Positions 1-5,537 of a DNA stretch of 5,537 bases are shown here, piece after piece; the stretch's first letter is position 1; every line of letters begins with the position of its first letter. Origin of the DNA: CAYGZA01 sp964354135 (GTDB lineage Bacteria; Planctomycetota; Planctomycetia; Pirellulales; Thermoguttaceae); the NCBI GenBank assembly GCA_964354135.1, contig CAYGZA010000384.1, positions 1-5,537 of the forward strand, in the 5' to 3' direction. Position numbers and translations under genes: made by a program. The notes under the pieces are model-generated. The model was given only the letters and a program-made list of their open reading frames with translations, had not been told where the DNA came from and did no database searches.

Positions 1-2905
1 GGCAGGCGGCCCTGCGCAGCCCGCTGAGGATGCACGAGCGATAGTCGTCGGCGACGGCCCTGAATTCGGCCGCGCGGGGATGGCCGATGCGCTCCAGGAG
101 CGTAGTCAGCTCGTGGAAGCCCATCCAATTGATGCAGTCGGTGAAGGTGCTGGTGCCGCTGGAGCCGTCGGTGACTCGGCCGGGCGGGAGCCAGCCGTAG
201 TTGACCGGCCGCGAGCCGTCGGGGCTTGCGCGCATCGTGAGTTTCCGCTGGGCCGCGGTCCATTCCAGCGACTTGATCAGGGCGGGGAGCTTCTTGTCGA
301 GCCAAGGCCGGTCGTTGGAGAAGAGGTAGTACCGCGCGGCCGCCCACTGAAACCAGCCGTGGTAGTTGAGCCACAAGAGGGCCGTGTAGCGGGGCGGGGC
401 CGTGAAAAAGCCGTCCCAGGAGGTGTATGCCCCCGATGCCTCGGACCGCTGCGAGCCCTGCCAGCGGAATCCCGCTTCGAGGTACTGCCGGGCCTCTTCA
501 AAATGGCCGCGGCGGGCGAGCCCCTCGATCCCGTACGCCGTCGCGTGGAGCCAGACGTAGTCGTAGACCAGCGGGCTGGTTTTCAGGGCGTAGTCGCCTT
601 GCGCGTCGAGATCGCCGGTCACGAGGGTCCGCGGGTAGAGAGTCTTGAACTGGTTGACAACGACCGGGTCGGGCAGGCTGAGTTGCGTCCCCTTGGCCAA
701 CCGGGCATCCCAGTACTTCTTCGTCGCTGCCAGGGCCTTGTCGAAGCCGATCCGGCGGCCCGCCTCGACCAGCTTCTCCTCCACGGCGACGTAGGGAACG
801 ACGAGGTCCGCGTGGTCCGCGTTGGGCAGGAGCTTGATGAGGACCTCGTTGTCGGCGGCCGAGACAATCGTTGCGGCGGCGCCGTCAACGCCGAGCACGA
901 TCCGCTGCCCGGCCAGGAGCCGGCCGTTCTCGATCCGTGCCTTTGCCAGCCCCGCGAGCGGCTGAGGTTTGCCCGAGCCCCAATGGTCGGGCCGAATCTT
1001 CAGCCACAAGGGTGTTTGGCCGGCGAGCCGGCGCAGGCGGACGAAGGCCGCCAGCGGTTCGTAGCCCGTCCGGACCTCTTCGCCCACCAAGGGATAGGCC
1101 AGCGCGGTGGCGTGCAGGTTGCCATCGCCCTGCCGCCAGCGAGTGTGGACAATGATGTGGTATCCGTCTTCGATGCTCTGTCGCACCGACGTATCGCCGT
1201 GCTCCTTGAAGACGGGGGTGGGTCCTGCGCCGAAGTGGACCACGAAGTCGTCGGCCGGCGGATGCCCGGTGCCCAGGGCGGAGCCGGAACCCGTGCCGAT
1301 GCTCCCGCTTGAGAGCACGTAGAACTCCTGGCAGACATTGGGCCAGCCGAGGAACATCCGGCGGTGTTTCACGTCGGGCACGCGGTCGCAGAAGTACCGG
1401 TAGCTCACTTCCGGCATGGCGGCGATCGCCTCGCCCACTCGTGGTCCCCGAGGACGCGGCGTCCGGTAGGCGAATTCAAACGCCCGGTCGTCCTGCCCCG
1501 GCCGGGCCTCGTCGTAGCCGGTCCAGGCGAGGTACTGTTCGCTCGTCGAGCGGAAAGGCGCTTTTCTTGCGGCCTCGACCTTGGCGGCCAATGCTCCCCG
1601 CGCTCCCTTGTGCGATGCGAAATCGCCTTGGGCACAGGCGAATATCCCCAGGTCCCTCAGCCAGACAAACGGCTCCCGGCGGAGCAACTCCGCGGAGAGA
1701 GTGAAGCCGTAGTCGTCGGCCAACTCGACCCGGAAGGAGCCGGCCGCCGGAAGCGACATCCCGAGCATGCCGTCGCTTCCGAGCAAGGGAAGCCGCTGCC
1801 GGGCCATGCGAACGCGGGCGCCGCGCGGCATGCCCTCCTGCGGGCCCATGGGCTCGCTGGTCGATTCGGTTCCGGCGGCAGGCACGATGCGGACTTCGCG
1901 AAGCCAAGGTTTCTCGGGCGACGGCGCTTCCCACTGCACCGTGAAGCTATCGAAACGCTTCTCCTCCGGGCCGGCGAGTGCTGACTTCTCTACGGGCGTC
2001 AGCCGGAGAAGATCCAGGCAGAGGATTCCCGCCTTGGCCGGCCGCAAGCGGATTGTGGTCCCTCGGGCGGCCTCGAACAGGCCGATCGTTTGCCACCCGG
2101 CCCGCCCGAACTGCCCCGATTTTCCGGCCAACGGGCAGCTCGCGATGCGCCCGCCGGGAAAGATGATTTCCAGCGGTGCGGTCTCGGCCCGATTGGGCCC
2201 CCGGTTCGGGTCGGCCGACAAGAGGAACACTCCCTCGGCGGGCACCTTCCACTCGATGGTCGCACCGGCCTGCTCGGCCTTAAGGATCGCAATGCCGAAA
2301 CCGATACTCCCCGAGGGCACGGCGCCATAGTCCTTCAGATTGACGGTTGGCCGGCCGGACCACGTGGCGTCGTTGCCTAAGTCGTCCAGATAGAGCGACG
2401 GTGAAAAGACCACGTAGTCCAGCGAGGTCACGGTATTCGGCGTCGTGTCGGAGCGGAGGATCTCTAGGGCATCGCCCTCCCGCAGGTCCAAGGGCCTGTC
2501 CGAGAACCGGAACAGCCCGGACGTTGTGAGACCCTGGTACTCCGGCATGTCGTCCCGATCGAACTCATCGGGCCAACGGCCGCCCGCCAGCCGGGTTTGG
2601 TCCAGCTTGACCTCAAGACCGCCCAGCCGCACGCGGACGTCCTTGGCGCCCTGGGGGTGTCGCACCCAGGCAAGATACACGTAGTACCGTCCGGCCGGCG
2701 CGGCCACGCGAATCGTGCCGGGCAGGGCTCCTGGCAAGCGTGAAGGGGCCCAAAGGTATGTCCCGCCTTCGACGTAAGGGCTCTTGCCGACGGCGAAATC
2801 GGGCGTGTGCCGGATGGCCCCGTCTGCCGGGCTAGAGACCACTACGTCGCCGTCGGAGGCCAGGAAACCCATCAGCACGCCCGCTGCAAAGACTGCCGAC
2901 GTCAT
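1..2905 (-). CDS. Large probable secreted protein with carbohydrate-binding-like modules and a six-hairpin glycosidase-like C-terminal domain (3' end beyond window)
   Basis: Starting at ATG 2905, the minus strand reads 968 codons without a stop to the window edge, so the C-terminus is missing. The start is supported by AAGGAG eight bases upstream and by an in-frame TGA shortly before it (2941-2939). Residues 4-16 are hydrophobic (AVFAAGVLMGFLA) and could be a weak signal peptide lacking a basic n-region. Residues about 30-170 (GRYYVYLAWVRHP at 72-84, LDYVVFSP at 162-169) look like a golvesin- or CBM6-like beta-sandwich. Residues about 200-303 look like a second sandwich (GWQTIGLFEAARGTTIRLRP, ending LDLLRLTP). 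Residues about 400-740 are mainly beta with no recognised motif. From about 745 the sequence is helical and aromatic (YDYVWLHATAYGIEGLARRG, TSWDGFF, NYGWLPPGR, FHELTTLLERIGHPRAAEF), as in (alpha/alpha)6 glycoside hydrolases. No catalytic pair could be assigned, so enzyme activity and substrate are unknown. Codon use looks uniformly GC-rich and the frame shows no damage. Confidence 0.85.
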   Translation of the reverse strand, partial: MTSAVFAAGVLMGFLASDGDVVVSSPADGAIRHTPDFAVGKSPYVEGGTYLWAPSRLPGALPGTIRVAAPAGRYYVYLAWVRHPQGAKDVRVRLGGLEVKLDQTRLAGGRWPDEFDRDDMPEYQGLTTSGLFRFSDRPLDLREGDALEILRSDTTPNTVTSLDYVVFSPSLYLDDLGNDATWSGRPTVNLKDYGAVPSGSIGFGIAILKAEQAGATIEWKVPAEGVFLLSADPNRGPNRAETAPLEIIFPGGRIASCPLAGKSGQFGRAGWQTIGLFEAARGTTIRLRPAKAGILCLDLLRLTPVEKSALAGPEEKRFDSFTVQWEAPSPEKPWLREVRIVPAAGTESTSEPMGPQEGMPRGARVRMARQRLPLLGSDGMLGMSLPAAGSFRVELADDYGFTLSAELLRREPFVWLRDLGIFACAQGDFASHKGARGALAAKVEAARKAPFRSTSEQYLAWTGYDEARPGQDDRAFEFAYRTPRPRGPRVGEAIAAMPEVSYRYFCDRVPDVKHRRMFLGWPNVCQEFYVLSSGSIGTGSGSALGTGHPPADDFVVHFGAGPTPVFKEHGDTSVRQSIEDGYHIIVHTRWRQGDGNLHATALAYPLVGEEVRTGYEPLAAFVRLRRLAGQTPLWLKIRPDHWGSGKPQPLAGLAKARIENGRLLAGQRIVLGVDGAAATIVSAADNEVLIKLLPNADHADLVVPYVAVEEKLVEAGRRIGFDKALAATKKYWDARLAKGTQLSLPDPVVVNQFKTLYPRTLVTGDLDAQGDYALKTSPLVYDYVWLHATAYGIEGLARRGHFEEARQYLEAGFRWQGSQRSEASGAYTSWDGFFTAPPRYTALLWLNYHGWFQWAAARYYLFSNDRPWLDKKLPALIKSLEWTAAQRKLTMRASPDGSRPVNYGWLPPGRVTDGSSGTSTFTDCINWMGFHELTTLLERIGHPRAAEFRAVADDYRSCILSGLRRAAC

Positions 2906-4148
2906 CCGTACGTCTCCTTCTCTTTCTGACAGACCGTGTCACAACCTCGACGAGGCCGTGCCATTTGCACTGGCCAAGGGTTCGGGATATCCTAGGGCAA
3001 GTTCGTTGGTGGATAGGGTCCGTTTTGTGCGGCCCGGAGAATCCCGTTGCCCAACTGCAAGGAGAGACCTCGATGACTCGCCCGTCAGGCAGCACGCTGG
3101 GCTCCCATTCGTTCGTTTCGCCCGGAGAGATGCGGCGGATGTTCGACCCGTCGGCGTCGGCCCGGTACAAGACCAGACAGGGCGCGTACCGGCCCGAGTG
3201 GCAACGCCCGAAGGCTTGGCACCGTGTGGATACAAACACGAAGCCCCCGCCGGGCAGATAGCAGGGGTCGAGGTCTTCGATCAGCGCGGTCTGCCGGCCG
3301 TGCCAACCGGCCATGGGGTCCGACGCGGTTCCGGTGAGTTGCCTGATGCTCGAACCGTCGAGAGCCGCCTCATAGATGAAAAACCGTCGCCGGCCGGCCT
3401 CGCGAATGTGCTCGATCGCTCGCGTCAGGGTAGCGCGTTGGTCAGGCGTTAGGCGACCTTGCTTGTTTCCGGCGAGTGCATAGGCGCTCAACGTGCTCAA
3501 CAGGAACTCGCGCTGCGAATCCCACGCGTCTATCCCTTGGACCGTGTGATCGCAGAAACTGAAAATCACCCGCCTCGCATCGAACGACAGGTCGGGATGA
3601 AGCACGCAGCCGACCGGCAGTCTGCCTTCCAGCAGCGGTCGCGCCTGGGGGTCTTCGCCCCACGAATCGACAGTGCAAAGCCCCGGTCCGGGGCAGCTCC
3701 AGCGGCCGAGGCACTGGTCACACATATGCGAGATCATTGGCGGCGGGCATTTATTGATCAGCAGGCGGTCGAAGCTCAGGAGCGGGTGGGATAGGAGGAC
3801 TCGCCGCCGCAGCCAGCGGGTTTCCAAGTATAGGGCTTTCCAGTCGGCGCCGTCGCCCGCGCCGGCGGCCTTGCCTTCCAGGATTCTGAGTTTCGCGGCC
3901 AGCGCAGGGCGAGGCGCACTCCGCTCGACGAACCTCAGCGTCGCCTGGGCCAACTGCATAGCGCGGGCAGTCGCTGCCCTCAGTTTGACCGGATCGTCCA
4001 TCGTGCCCGCCTGCCGAAGCCAGTCGCTCTCCACTTGGCTCTTCCAGGACCGCGAGTCTTCGGCGAATGGTTTTGGGGGCTCCCGTGCTTCGCCACGGCA
4101 AATGGCGCCCGCTTGGATGCCCAAAACCGCCATGGCAGTTACCAGCAA
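2832..4148 (-). CDS. HzsA-related PD40/beta-propeller-type protein, C-terminally truncated (probable pseudogene)
   Basis: The 438-codon frame begins at TTG 4148. Residues 1-21 (LVTAMAVLGIQAGAICRGEA) form a Sec-type signal peptide, so the product would be exported. Residues about 50-130 are helical. Then come motifs I associate with planctomycete proteins related to the hydrazine synthase alpha subunit middle domain: ISHMCDQ at 139-145, HPDLSFDARRVIFSF at 184-198, DLDPCYLPGGGFVFVSTR at 292-309, and DADGSNIRRISPGETNEWEPSVLPDGRVI at 331-359. In the family the last motif normally continues as YTRWDYV and then hundreds more residues. Here it switches at residue 360 (about position 3071) to unrelated Arg-rich sequence (VRKRRRR near the end) that overlaps the next gene by 74 bases. 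Neither other minus frame resumes the family sequence. The real coding part is therefore probably 4148-3072. The name reflects distant homology and does not imply hydrazine synthesis or anammox. The start is uncertain: ATG 4133 is an alternative, and a better-placed ribosome binding site faces ATC 4157. Confidence 0.7.
   Translation of the reverse strand: MLVTAMAVLGIQAGAICRGEAREPPKPFAEDSRSWKSQVESDWLRQAGTMDDPVKLRAATARAMQLAQATLRFVERSAPRPALAAKLRILEGKAAGAGDGADWKALYLETRWLRRRVLLSHPLLSFDRLLINKCPPPMISHMCDQCLGRWSCPGPGLCTVDSWGEDPQARPLLEGRLPVGCVLHPDLSFDARRVIFSFCDHTVQGIDAWDSQREFLLSTLSAYALAGNKQGRLTPDQRATLTRAIEHIREAGRRRFFIYEAALDGSSIRQLTGTASDPMAGWHGRQTALIEDLDPCYLPGGGFVFVSTRCQAFGRCHSGRYAPCLVLYRADADGSNIRRISPGETNEWEPSVLPDGRVIEVSPCSWATGFSGPHKTDPIHQRTCPRISRTLGQCKWHGLVEVVTRSVRKRRRRTDDVGSLCSGRADGFPGLRRRRSGL
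2914..2919 (-). promoter_or_regulatory. Shine-Dalgarno site of the large secreted-protein gene
   Basis: AAGGAG on the minus strand lies eight bases before ATG 2905. It fixes the start of the large gene. It also shows that this gene can be translated independently of the overlapping tail of the HzsA-related frame. Confidence 0.75.
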
Positions 4149-4154
4149 CCGAGC

Positions 4155-4173
4155 GATCCTGAGTGGCCCTCCT
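4155..4173 (-). promoter_or_regulatory. Strong Shine-Dalgarno sequence facing an ATC codon (possible lost start of the HzsA-related gene)
   Basis: AGGAGG at 4173-4168 is followed ten bases later by ATC (4157-4155), in frame with the HzsA-related protein. Reading from that codon gives an ideal signal peptide with a basic n-region: (M)ARLLVTAMAVLGIQAGA. If the ATC was once ATG, this would be the original start. The TTG at 4148 is then a fallback, with a weaker AGGA eight bases upstream of it. The ATG-to-ATC change is inference. Confidence 0.35.
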
Positions 4174-4245
4174 GCACGACACTTCAGAAAACGTATCCGT
4201 TCATGGTCCAGTCCACGCCGGACTCAGCCTAACGGCGCTGCCGTG

Positions 4246-4274
4246 AGTCTGAATGGGCGGCCCAGGGAAGTCAA
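4246..4274 (-). promoter_or_regulatory. Weak sigma70-like promoter candidate upstream of the HzsA-related gene
   Basis: The minus strand carries TTGACT (4274-4269), then a 17-base spacer, then CAGACT (4251-4246). The -35 box matches five of six consensus bases but the -10 box only three. It lies in the roughly 150-bp gap between the start region and the ISL3 relic. This is a spacing-based guess only. Confidence 0.18.
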
Positions 4275-4300
4275 GCCAATAGGCGGGCCCCCCCCAAGAA

Positions 4301-4305
4301 AATCC
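4301..4305. repeat. Left copy of 5-bp flanking direct repeat AATCC
   Basis: AATCC directly abuts the left terminal repeat and recurs in the same orientation directly outside the right one. It is a candidate target-site duplication. Five bases can match by chance, and ISL3 elements usually give 8 bp. Confidence 0.35.
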
Positions 4306-4331
4306 GGTTCATCCGACTAAAGCGTACCTGG
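4306..4331 (+). repeat. Terminal inverted repeat, transposase 3' end of the ISL3 relic
   Basis: The repeat runs GGTTCATCCG-ACTA-AAGCGTACCTGG from the outer end inward. The transposase stop codon and its last codons lie inside it. It matches the reverse complement of 4677-4702 at 24 of 26 positions. Confidence 0.75.
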
Positions 4332-4604
4332 ATTCGTGGATTGCATAGATTTTCAGGATGAAGAGCTGGTAGTCACGAAAGCCGTAGGCTTGACGTTTCA
4401 TGGTCTTGATCATCCCAACTGACGCCCCAGTGCAGGGCGACATCCCGAAGGGTCATCATCCTCGCCAGTTCCAGGACGTACTGGGCAACGACACCTCTTC
4501 GGGTCTTGCACGATGCTGAACACTACCCCGCCCTCGATGTATTCGGTGCGAACATACCGGTAGCCACGGATGCCAAATCCGTGGTACAATAAACTCGTGG
4601 ACAT
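4309..4604 (-). pseudogene. ISL3-family transposase remnant (two internal deletions, frameshifted)
   Basis: The start ATG 4604 is preceded six bases upstream by GGGAGGA. Three blocks are recognisable. Block A (4604 to about 4483) reads MSTSLLYHGFGIRGYRYVRT and continues through CRCPV, the usual N-terminus of planctomycete-type ISL3 transposases up to the first part of the zinc ribbon. Block B (about 4487-4412, another frame) reads AQYVLELARMMTLRDVALHW followed by GVSWD, matching the helix-turn-helix-type region. Block C (4413-4309) reads MIKTMKRQAYGFRDYQLFIL followed by KIYAIHESRYALVG and a stop inside the terminal repeat, the family's C-terminus. Missing are the rest of the zinc ribbon and the whole DDE core between blocks B and C. 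The frame of block A stops at 4410 after 64 codons. No active transposase can be made. The family call rests on remembered motif resemblance. Confidence 0.7.
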
Positions 4605-4676
4605 GCTGAATCCTCCCGTTTCAAGGGTCGCTTGCGCAACCCCTTATGGGATAAGCATGTCCACACTTTTTCAACC

Positions 4677-4702
4677 CCAGGTACGCTTCAGCCGGATGAA
4701 CC
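4677..4702 (-). repeat. Terminal inverted repeat, transposase 5' end of the ISL3 relic
   Basis: This is the partner of 4306-4331 in opposite orientation, with the outer end at 4702. It lies about 70 bases upstream of the transposase start codon, leaving room for a promoter. A TTGAAA sits just inside it on the minus strand. Confidence 0.75.
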
Positions 4703-4707
4703 AATCC
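4703..4707. repeat. Right copy of 5-bp flanking direct repeat AATCC
   Basis: This is the same five bases as 4301-4305, directly outside the right terminal repeat and in direct orientation, as a target duplication would be. Confidence 0.35.
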
Positions 4708-4974
4708 GTCCCTTCGGGACTGAATCGGCAACTCATTGTCGACAGCCCGTGCATTGGGAAGGCGTCCGGCGGTGGGGACAAGAGGCTGCCGCTCTGCGCG
4801 GAGATGATGGACATTCCCGCATGCGTGCGAGCACGCACCCTACCGGTCTCCCCTCCCCCTTGGCCCCTCCAGCAGGGTCAACGTCAAGTCCCGCAACGAC
4901 TTGCACCGTTAAGGCTTGCCCAGCTTGCGGGGCCGGCAGGTCCGCTAAGTCCGCTAAAACCGGAGCCGTCGTCA
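4708..4974. other. Non-coding stretch between ISL3 relic and structured region; no gene recognised
   Basis: Open frames cross this stretch on both strands, but their translations are low-complexity (Pro/Arg/Ala-rich) and match no family I know. A short hairpin GTCCC-TTC-GGGAC lies just after the right end of the IS relic (4708-4720). A second, GTGCG-AGCA-CGCAC, lies near 4825. Neither is followed by a T-run, so neither is called a terminator. Confidence 0.5.
4940..4957 (+). repeat. Perfect tandem 9-mer duplication
   Basis: GTCCGCTAA occurs twice back to back. It is only two copies, in non-coding DNA just before the large inverted repeat. No function is assigned. Confidence 0.6.
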
Positions 4975-5029
4975 CGATCGGTGAAAGTTTCTAAAGTCGC
5001 ACGCGGTAGCGAATCGAAACTAATGATCG
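4975..5029. repeat. Nested imperfect inverted repeat (large hairpin)
   Basis: Three stem segments pair in order: CGATC (4975-4979) with GATCG (5025-5029), AGTTTC (4986-4991) with GAAACT (5016-5021), and TCGC (4997-5000) with GCGA (5009-5012), around an 8-base loop. No T-run follows, so it is not a standard terminator. It sits at the left edge of the hairpin-rich region and could mark the end of that element or belong to its RNA. Confidence 0.5.
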
Positions 5030-5049
5030 GAAGGCTCGTTCCACAACGG

Positions 5050-5521
5050 AGTAAGTGAAGGAGACGATCCGCCAGGTGGATGCGGCCGAAAGGGGGGAAC
5101 CTGCCGAGAAGGCCATGCCTTGCCGGTCCGGCGAGCGCAAGTGCCGGACTGTCTGCACGTTTCTCTCCAACGGATTGGGTGTCCCGGGTCGTGGTGCCGC
5201 GCAGTCGTGGAATTTGTGGTAAGCAGATTGAAACGTGCCTTCTCTATTTTACGGATTTTCGCTGACTTCCGGATACCACGGCAGTCGATAGAGTGAACAT
5301 GGCGTGGGTCAGAAGGAGCTGAACCACAGCCGCAATGAAGCGAGTAACGTCGGGCCCCGACCCAGATGATCGCGGACCGGCCGAAAGGCCGGGCTGTCAA
5401 GAGGAGGGAACGCGTGACAGCCGCAAGTCGGCGAGCAAGGGGCCTCAGAGCTTCGGCTGGACCCAACGGTCCCGCCGCGGCGCAACGGAAACCAAGCGAG
5501 TGAGATATCGGAGAGCCTGCA
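5050..5521 (+). ncRNA. Candidate large structured RNA, possibly omega RNA (HEARO) of an IscB-type element; group II intron 5' domain is the alternative
   Basis: This stretch has no believable protein gene but many paired segments. GTCCGGC/GCCGGAC pairs at 5126-5149 around a GCAA-containing loop. TGGGTC (5305-5310) pairs with GACCCA (5359-5364), enclosing a small GCTG/CAGC hairpin with loop AACCA and the box GAACCACAGCCGC (5321-5333). CCGGCC-GAAA-GGCCGG lies at 5377-5392. GGCTGTCA/TGACAGCC, a perfect 8-bp stem with a 15-base loop, lies at 5392-5422. The core GCTGAACCACAGCC and the position directly before a start codon encoding MKVFT resemble, from memory, HEARO/omega RNAs upstream of IscB nucleases. 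Such RNAs carry the guide at the 5' end, taken from outside the element. A group II intron would also give GAAA-capped stems before an internal gene, but I find no convincing GTGYG 5' boundary or domain V. Both boundaries are approximate and the identity is inference. Confidence 0.42.
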
Positions 5522-5537
5522 ATGAAGGTCTTCACAA
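5522..5537 (+). CDS. 5' end of a gene beginning MKVFT (rest beyond window); possible IscB-like nuclease or intron maturase
   Basis: ATG 5522 is preceded by GGAGAG (5510-5515) at six-base spacing, a good ribosome binding site. Only five codons (MKVFT) are visible before the window ends. IscB-type proteins typically begin M-x-VFV-hydrophobic-D, which MKVFT partly matches. The structured, gene-free DNA directly upstream is the expected place for an omega RNA. Five residues cannot establish a family, and a group II intron reverse transcriptase or an unrelated protein is possible. Confidence 0.35.

Larger units (their letters stand above)
4306..4702 (-). mobile_element. 397-bp internally deleted ISL3-type insertion sequence (MITE-like relic)
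   Basis: Both termini carry a 26-bp inverted repeat beginning GGTTCATCCG with two internal mismatches (4306-4331 and 4677-4702). AATCC sits immediately outside each end. The interior carries a transposase gene remnant on the minus strand with recognisable N- and C-terminal ends but no catalytic core. Intact ISL3 elements are usually well over 1 kb, so about 1 kb has been lost. The interior is visibly less GC-rich than the flanking genes. Because both ends remain, a related full-length transposase elsewhere might still mobilise it. ISL3 normally makes 8-bp target duplications, so the 5-bp repeat is either atypical, eroded or chance. Confidence 0.65.

Noticed and set aside
80..1312. 410-codon plus-strand open frame
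   Set aside because: It lies antisense to the large minus-strand gene. Its translation is rich in Arg, Gly, Pro and Val with no family motif, a typical high-GC shadow.
1364..2330. Two overlapping plus-strand open frames of 206 and 187 codons
   Set aside because: Both are shadows of the uninterrupted 968-codon minus-strand gene. They have no recognisable domains and overlap each other in different frames.
4288..4295. Run of eight C next to the IS relic
   Set aside because: It is a simple homopolymer outside the element. It may be prone to sequencing error but carries no functional signal I can support.
3673..4320. 215-codon plus-strand frame opposite the HzsA-related gene
   Set aside because: It is antisense to the frame carrying the conserved motifs. 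Its composition is Arg/Ser/Pro-rich and it ends inside the IS terminal repeat.
4880..4905. Short match to the 16S rRNA segment AAGTCCCGCAACGA
   Set aside because: Only about 14 bases match and the conserved rRNA sequence on both sides is absent, so this is chance and not a rRNA fragment.
4962..5015. Scattered resemblance to group II intron domain V (GAGCCG, GTGAAAG, GTCGCACG)
   Set aside because: The pieces have the wrong spacing, and the 34-base domain V hairpin with its bulge cannot be drawn. A nested inverted repeat explains the segment instead.
4570..5058. 162-codon plus-strand frame
   Set aside because: It starts antisense inside the transposase relic, crosses the terminal repeat and continues into non-coding DNA. 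It has no ribosome binding site and no family resemblance.
5020..5535. 171-codon minus-strand frame across the right end
   Set aside because: It runs antisense through the hairpin-rich region. The protein is low-complexity with no motif, and the stems plus the plus-strand ribosome binding site explain the region better.

Overview
The window is high-GC DNA that looks like a planctomycete chromosome, probably from an environmental or metagenome-derived genome. This is inferred from an HzsA-related beta-propeller protein, a very large secreted carbohydrate-active-type protein, and an ISL3-type element whose terminal protein motifs resemble planctomycete copies. No rRNA, tRNA or universal marker gene is present to confirm it.

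Layout. Positions 1-2905 (minus strand) hold one uninterrupted 968-codon reading frame that runs off the left edge. It encodes a probable exported protein with beta-sandwich (carbohydrate-binding-like) modules followed by a six-hairpin, glycosidase-like alpha-helical domain. Upstream on the same strand, 4148-2832 holds an HzsA-related protein. Its family resemblance stops abruptly near 3072, after the propeller motif around VLPDGRVI. The remaining 79 residues are an Arg-rich, shadow-like tail that overlaps the start of the next gene, so the gene looks 3'-truncated. Its start is also doubtful: a good Shine-Dalgarno sequence faces an ATC codon rather than an ATG.

Positions 4306-4702 are a 397-bp deletion derivative of an ISL3-type insertion sequence. 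It has 26-bp terminal inverted repeats (two mismatches), a 5-bp flanking direct repeat AATCC, and only the N-terminal, a middle, and the C-terminal scraps of the transposase. The catalytic core is gone.

The right-hand part (4703-5537) has no convincing protein gene on either strand until the last 16 bases. From about 5050 it is rich in nested hairpins, including a GAAA-capped stem and an 8-bp perfect stem. It leads directly into a Shine-Dalgarno sequence and a start codon encoding MKVFT at 5522. This arrangement fits a large structured RNA ahead of its protein gene. The best guess is an omega RNA (HEARO) upstream of an IscB-type RNA-guided nuclease; the main alternative is a group II intron with its maturase. 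The protein lies beyond the window, so this remains a hypothesis.

The two left-hand genes are co-directional and may be co-transcribed, with the large gene carrying its own strong ribosome binding site. The right half is a patch of mobile-element material (an ISL3 relic plus the structured-RNA element) next to the damaged HzsA-related gene.
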